From JACQZU01 sp041908165 (GTDB lineage: Bacteria; Acidobacteriota; Holophagae; Holophagales; Holophagaceae), in contig JAYRFV010000180.1 in NCBI GenBank assembly GCA_041908165.1, positions 1 through 9,812 of the forward strand: a DNA stretch of 9,812 nt, given 5' to 3'. The position numbers and the translations under genes are program-made. Positions 6,200 through 9,812 of the stretch are shown here, in pieces. Under the pieces are notes generated by a model. The model had not been told where the DNA came from, did no database searches, and saw nothing but the letters and a program-made list of their open reading frames with translations. The stretch's first letter is position 1. Each line of letters opens with the position of its first letter.

Positions 6200-6693
6200 A
6201 AGCGCCCTGGATCCTGGCCTTCCTGCTGCTGTCCGCGGGCTGCGTCCAGGACCGGCCCCGGCGGGTCCAGAACGACAACCTGGGCATCGCCGCCACCTTC
6301 CCCGGGGAGGCCCGGCTCTCGAAACGCGAGGAGGACACGCCGTTCGGGCCGATGCAGTGGTTCGACACCGCCTTCGTGCCCACCGCGCGGCTCGACGAGA
6401 GCTTCCACGTCGCCGTGGGCAACCTGCCCCCGGGCAGCAAGGGCGGCTCCTCTCCCGAGCAGGTGCTCGCCACCTTCCAGGGCTGGCTCTCCGCCCAGCT
6501 GGGACCGGTTCAGCGCGGCCCGGTGCCGCCCGCCCTGGAACCTGGTTTCCGCTACCGCCGGGCCCTGGCCAGCCGCTGGACCGAGGGCGTGGTCGTGGTG
6601 CGCCGAGGCCGGATCCACCACGCCCAGGCCAGCGTCCGGAGCGAGGCGGATCCGCGGGTGAAAGCCTTCCTGGACGGGTTCGAGGTGAAGTGA
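6196..6693 (+). CDS. Small predicted lipoprotein, function unknown
   Basis: A 165-residue protein with a lipoprotein signal: MKAPWILAFLLL followed by lipobox SAGC, lipidated C16. The mature domain begins NDNLGIAATFPGEARL and ends RRGRIHHAQASV...VKAFLDGFEVK. This pattern of an opening 'FPG' strand and a closing helix with FL-G/S-F resembles the PsbP/Mog1-like or domain-of-unknown-function exported proteins widespread in Gram-negatives. The resemblance comes from pattern memory only, so no function is assigned. Two mature-domain tryptophans (W56 in MQWFDTAF, and another in GWLSAQLG) and many Arg residues are notable. It is the third gene of the tlpA-like/Sel1 operon, its ATG overlapping the Sel1 TGA, and it is convergent with the HAD gene 17 nt away. 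It probably sits in the periplasm, anchored to inner or outer membrane; D17 or similar sorting residues are not decisive here (residue +2 is Val). Confidence 0.82.
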   Translation: MKAPWILAFLLLSAGCVQDRPRRVQNDNLGIAATFPGEARLSKREEDTPFGPMQWFDTAFVPTARLDESFHVAVGNLPPGSKGGSSPEQVLATFQGWLSAQLGPVQRGPVPPALEPGFRYRRALASRWTEGVVVVRRGRIHHAQASVRSEADPRVKAFLDGFEVK

Positions 6694-6710
6694 CCGGTCC
6701 GGTGGCGCGC

Positions 6711-7349
6711 TCAGGCGCGGGGCTCCGCCAGCCGTTCGATCCACTGCAGCACCTCCGCTTCCGCCGCCGTGGCGGGCACCGTGAAGGGGGCCTCGGGAAC
6801 CCGGTCGCCCACACCGAGGAAGGGAATTCCTGCCCGCCGCGCGGCCTCCAGGTCGTGGGGGCGGTCGCCGAGGTAGAGGCGGGGTGCGCGGCTGCCGGCG
6901 AGGCCAAGGAGGTCGGCCCGGTCGAGCCCGGGCTGGCTGCCGAAGCGCGGCAGCCCGGGCGGGATCTCCAGGCGCTCGAGCTTGAAGTCCAGCACGCGCG
7001 GCGCGTTGCCCGAGACCACGGCGACGGGGACCCCGGCCGCGTGAAGGGAGCCCAAGGCATCGACCAGCCCGGAGAAGGCCTGGTGGGCAGGCGGAACCTC
7101 GGGGAACGCGGCCTGGAAGCGCTCCAGGCAGCCTGCCTGGTAGGCATCGTAGTGGTCCTCGTCCAGGGGGCGGCCGAATCGGGCCAGGTGCAGCTCGGCC
7201 ACGATCTCCCAGTCGGTGCTGCCCGCGCAGGCCGTGAGCTCCTCCGCCCCCGGCTCTTCGCCCCACAGCGAGGCCAGCGCCCGGCGGAGCAGGAGGTAGC
7301 CGCCGCCGAAACTGCCGAGGGTGCCGTCGAGGTCGAAGCAGATGGGCAT
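6711..7349 (-). CDS. HAD-superfamily hydrolase (phosphoglycolate-phosphatase-like)
   Basis: A 212-residue protein. Motif I FDLDGT is at residues 5-10 with nucleophile D6 and acid/base D8. Motif II is VVSGN (111-115) with S113. Motif IV is YLGDRPHDLEAARRAGI (159-175) with D162 and D166. A helical C1-type cap fills about 15-90, so the size and layout fit Gph/PpaX-like subfamily IA phosphatases that hydrolyse small phosphoesters in the cytoplasm. At the expected motif III position the usual 'KPxP' lysine is not seen; the aligned stretch is GLDRADLL, with R144. The ATG at 7347-7349 was chosen because motif I must lie near the N-terminus; an in-frame extension to 7451 would overlap the divergent gene. 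No strong ribosome binding site is visible. Substrate unknown. It is convergent with the preceding lipoprotein gene and divergent from the next gene (86 bp). Confidence 0.9.
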   Translation of the reverse strand: MPICFDLDGTLGSFGGGYLLLRRALASLWGEEPGAEELTACAGSTDWEIVAELHLARFGRPLDEDHYDAYQAGCLERFQAAFPEVPPAHQAFSGLVDALGSLHAAGVPVAVVSGNAPRVLDFKLERLEIPPGLPRFGSQPGLDRADLLGLAGSRAPRLYLGDRPHDLEAARRAGIPFLGVGDRVPEAPFTVPATAAEAEVLQWIERLAEPRA

Positions 7350-7435
7350 GGGGATCCGCCGGTTGCCCCGATTTTCCCCCAGCCGTTCACGCGGCGGTGA
7401 CCCAATCTGCTCCAGCTTCCTGGCATCCTCGGGGG

Positions 7436-8122
7436 ATGCTGTCCCGCGCACTCCGGAACCTGGCCCTGCTGACGCCGCTGCTGCTGCAGGCCCAGGGACC
7501 GGGGAGGCCCGCGCCCGCCGGCAAGGTCGAGGCCGACCCAGGGCCGCGGGCCCGGTCGAAGCGTGGCGAGGCCGATGGCCTGCGCTACCTGGTGGTGCTG
7601 CACCTGCGCGGCGAGGAGAAGCCCTGGGAGACCCGCTTCACCGTGCTGCCCACACCGCCGGTGCAGAGCCACAACCGGGTGAAGAAGCCCCGCCTGGGTG
7701 GCTGGAGGCTGGAGGCCGACCGGGCCCAGGGAACCCCCAACGCCCACTCCTTCCTCCTGGCCCGGGCCGAGCGCCTCCTGTTCCTGTCCGGCATCGTCCC
7801 CCAGGCCGATCCGGAGCCCTTCGTGCTGCGCTTCGGCCCGCGTTCCTGCCCGGTCTGGAAGGTGCAGGTGCCCAAGGGCGTCAGGGCCTCGGCCTACCTG
7901 GCTGAAGTGAACCCCGGCCTGCTGGCCCTGTGCGACCTCAGCGCCAGCTTCGAGAAGGGCGACATCCGGTCCATCGAGCTCCACCTGGAGGGCGTCGGCC
8001 TGAAGCCGGGTTCAGCCCCCCCGGAGGACGGCACCTCCCTGCTCACCACCCTGCAGCGCTGGTCGGCCACCGGCAGCGCCGGCGAAGGGCCCGCCGGCGG
8101 CGGCACGGAAGGGGTGAGCTGA
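7436..8122 (+). CDS. Exported protein of unknown function
   Basis: A 228-residue protein not recognised as a known family. Residues 1-20 (MLSRALRNLALLTPLLLQAQ) form a probable Sec signal, cleaved near AQ/G. A Pro/Arg-rich linker follows to about 48. A beta-rich region then runs to about 188, with strands such as YLVVLHLRG, WETRFTVLPT, ERLLFLSGIV, PFVLRFG, VWKVQVPKG and SIELHLEGVGL. The last 35 residues are Gly/Ser/Thr-rich and low in complexity. Cysteines at 138 and 166 could pair after export. The ATG at 7436 is preferred because the signal begins there, although its upstream GGGGG is a poor ribosome binding site. A GTG at 7397 would add 13 residues in frame. It converges with the next gene, leaving 19 bp between stops. 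Location inferred as periplasmic or outer surface. Confidence 0.8.
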   Translation: MLSRALRNLALLTPLLLQAQGPGRPAPAGKVEADPGPRARSKRGEADGLRYLVVLHLRGEEKPWETRFTVLPTPPVQSHNRVKKPRLGGWRLEADRAQGTPNAHSFLLARAERLLFLSGIVPQADPEPFVLRFGPRSCPVWKVQVPKGVRASAYLAEVNPGLLALCDLSASFEKGDIRSIELHLEGVGLKPGSAPPEDGTSLLTTLQRWSATGSAGEGPAGGGTEGVS

Positions 8123-8136
8123 GGCGGACCCGCCTC
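8121..8136. terminator. Small hairpin between convergent genes
   Basis: GAGGCG (8121-8126), loop GACC, CGCCTC (8131-8136) form a perfect 6-bp stem in the 19-bp gap between two converging stop codons, overlapping the first stop. It reads the same from both sides, so it could end both transcripts, but no T-run follows in either direction. Confidence 0.35.
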
Positions 8137-8141
8137 CGGGT

Positions 8142-8882
8142 TCAGTTCAGGGTCAGCGTCGTCGTGCTCTTCCGCTGGCTCTGCTGGCCGAGGCCGCTGT
8201 TCTGGTTCTCGCTCGCGATGTGGACCGCCACCAGCCGGCTGCCGGTGCGGGCGAAGTGCAGCTCTTCGGCGTTGGACCCTTCGAAGCTCACGAAGAACCG
8301 GCTGCCCTTGAACTTCACCGAGCTGGCATAGGCCAGGGGAAGTCCGTCCGTGCCGAGCCACAGGCGGGCATCGACCTTGAGGTCCTTGATGTACTTCCGC
8401 TGGCTGGCGGGGATCCGCGGCTCGACCTTGAGCACCAGCAGGCGCGCCGGCTTCCCGTTCCAGGCCTCGGTCCGCTCCTCCTGGACCCTGGCCTGGGCCC
8501 GGTCGAGTTCCCGCAGCAGGGGGCCCGCGTAGTTCAGGTACTCGGAGACCCCCACCGCGCCCAGGCTGTCCATGGCCAGGCGGGTCGGGACCGACTTCTC
8601 GGGGTCCAGGGCCTGGGCCCGGGCCTCCGCCTGGGCCTGCTGGAGCAGACCGCGGGACCAGCCGATGCGCACGCCCTGGGGCCCGTCCTCCACCTGGGCG
8701 CTGGCCCGTCCCTGGGTGACCACCGGCTTCTTGTCGTCCACCACCTGCCGCCAGATCTGCACATCCGCGGTGGCCTTCACGCCTTCGCCGCCGCTCAGCC
8801 GGGCCAGGCCGGACTTAAGGTCGGAGAGGGCATCGGCCTGCAGCAGAGCGGTGGAGGCGAGCAGGGCGGTTCTGAGCAGCAT
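8142..8882 (-). CDS. Exported protein of unknown function, possibly LolA-like beta fold
   Basis: A 246-residue protein. The N-terminus MLLRTALLASTALLQADA is a short signal peptide, probably cleaved after ADA or nearby. A helix (LSDLKSGLARLSGG) follows, then strand-like stretches: VKATADVQIWRQV, VTQGRASAQVEDG, VRIGWSRGLL. A long charged helical segment spans about 80-145 (QQAQAEARAQ, LLRELDRAQARVQEERTEA). A second strand set follows: ARLLVLKVEPR, VDARLWLGTDGLPLAYASSVKFKG, RFFVSFEG, SRLVAVHIASENQ. A helix followed by curved beta strands reporting on 'LWLGTDGLPL' resembles LolA/LolB or DUF2092-type lipid-handling folds, but this is structural guesswork. The C-terminus is Ser/Thr/Gln-rich. The ATG at 8882 is backed by AAGGAG 5 nt upstream. 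It is monocistronic as far as seen, divergent from typA. Confidence 0.82.
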   Translation of the reverse strand: MLLRTALLASTALLQADALSDLKSGLARLSGGEGVKATADVQIWRQVVDDKKPVVTQGRASAQVEDGPQGVRIGWSRGLLQQAQAEARAQALDPEKSVPTRLAMDSLGAVGVSEYLNYAGPLLRELDRAQARVQEERTEAWNGKPARLLVLKVEPRIPASQRKYIKDLKVDARLWLGTDGLPLAYASSVKFKGSRFFVSFEGSNAEELHFARTGSRLVAVHIASENQNSGLGQQSQRKSTTTLTLN

Positions 8883-8999
8883 GGGGGCTCCTTGGAATCG
8901 GGGTGCGGATCCCTCCCCCGAGGTTCCCGCGGATCCGCAGCCTACGTGCGGCCGGGGTCGGGGCTTAGAGGCCATTCCGGAATGCGGCGGGTCCGCGCG

Positions 9000-9054
9000 C
9001 GAGGCGCATCCTGAAATGGCCCCTTAGGCGAGGCGCAGGGCCTGAAATGGGCCC
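9000..9054 (+). repeat. Imperfect tandem direct repeat upstream of typA
   Basis: CGAGGCGCA followed by CCTGAAATGGCCC occurs at 9000-9023, and CGAGGCGCA, GGG, CCTGAAATGGGCCC at 9029-9054. The cores start 29 bp apart, nearly three helical turns. The second copy ends about 24 bp before a candidate -10 (TAGAAT, 9078-9083), a typical placement for activator or repressor sites. Confidence 0.6.
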
Positions 9055-9077
9055 TCGGTTTTCGGGCCGGATGGATG

Positions 9078-9083
9078 TAGAAT
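9078..9083 (+). promoter_or_regulatory. Candidate typA promoter -10
   Basis: TAGAAT matches the -10 consensus at 5 of 6 positions in an otherwise very GC-rich region and is the most AT-rich hexamer near typA. It is preceded directly by TG. No good -35 lies 16-18 nt upstream (TCGGTT at 9055-9060 is poor). The leader to the ATG at 9150 would be about 60 nt. Confidence 0.35.
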
Positions 9084-9149
9084 CAACGGTTCGGCCCATC
9101 CTGGGTCGCGCCCCGACGCCTTGACAACCTCGACCCGCCCCGAGATCCC

Positions 9150-9812
<663 letters not shown>

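Larger units (their letters stand above)
8883..9149. other. Divergent intergenic region with short repeats upstream of typA
   Basis: 267 bp without a convincing gene, between a minus-strand exported-protein gene and typA. It holds two copies of GCGGATCC (8905-8912 and 8929-8936), the second inside the palindrome GCGGATCCGC (8929-8938). It also holds the 12-bp palindrome CATTCCGGAATG (8973-8984), an imperfect direct repeat (9000-9023 and 9029-9054), and competing GGGCC/GGCCC arms up to 9068. Short frames here lack start sites and family features. Confidence 0.7.

Noticed and set aside
6694..6710. Terminator between the small lipoprotein and HAD genes
   Set aside because: The 17-bp gap contains ACCGGT-like symmetry only, with no stable stem-loop or T-run.
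4844..7984. Minus-strand open frame of 1046 codons
   Set aside because: It runs antisense through the Sel1 and lipoprotein genes and out of frame through the HAD gene, with Arg/Pro/Gly-rich low-complexity composition and no domain. The overlapped genes have clear motifs and start sites.
9121..9126. Consensus -35 TTGACA upstream of typA
   Set aside because: A matching -10 would fall at about 9144-9149 (ATCCCA, no match), and transcription would begin inside the gene. Probably chance.

Overview
The window is about 70% GC and densely packed with genes. Signal peptides, lipoprotein signals and an outer-membrane-barrel-like protein point to a high-GC Gram-negative bacterium. The style of the exported hypothetical proteins resembles the Holophagae branch of Acidobacteriota (Geothrix/Holophaga). 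That placement is an inference from protein character, not from a marker-gene comparison. High GC also creates very long open frames antisense to real genes; these were set aside.

Layout, left to right. (1) Minus strand, running off the left edge: the N-terminal part of a TMEM175/DUF1211-type potassium channel (1-312). (2) Minus strand: an exported beta-rich protein of the 'transporter'/phenol-MetA-like outer-membrane class (463-1266). A candidate promoter lies upstream with a 7-bp inverted repeat around its -10. (3) Minus-strand operon 4342 to 1468: a two-domain sulfurtransferase with the CGSGVTAC active-site loop, an MFS exporter whose GTG start overlaps the sulfurtransferase stop, and a GNAT acetyltransferase 23 nt further on. 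(4) Plus-strand operon 4378-6693, divergent from (3) across only 35 bp: a TlpA-like thioredoxin lipoprotein (WCPPC), a membrane protein with two Sel1-repeat blocks interleaved with two transmembrane hairpins, and a small lipoprotein. Starts and stops overlap at both junctions. (5) Minus strand: a HAD-family phosphatase-like protein (6711-7349). (6) A convergent pair of unrecognised exported proteins, 7436-8122 (+) and 8142-8882 (-). (7) A 267-bp intergenic region rich in short repeats and palindromes. (8) Plus strand, running off the right edge: the GTPase typA/bipA (9150-end).

How the genes may work together: the sulfurtransferase and the thioredoxin-like lipoprotein share a very short divergent control region, so both could belong to sulfur or thiol handling on the two sides of the inner membrane. 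The MFS and GNAT genes downstream of the sulfurtransferase would fit export and modification of a small molecule, but no substrate can be read from the sequence. No CRISPR array, phage, insertion sequence or tRNA was seen. I found no clear evidence of a new defence-type or similar system. The most unusual items are the architecture of the Sel1 membrane protein with its tightly coupled operon, and the repeat cluster upstream of typA.
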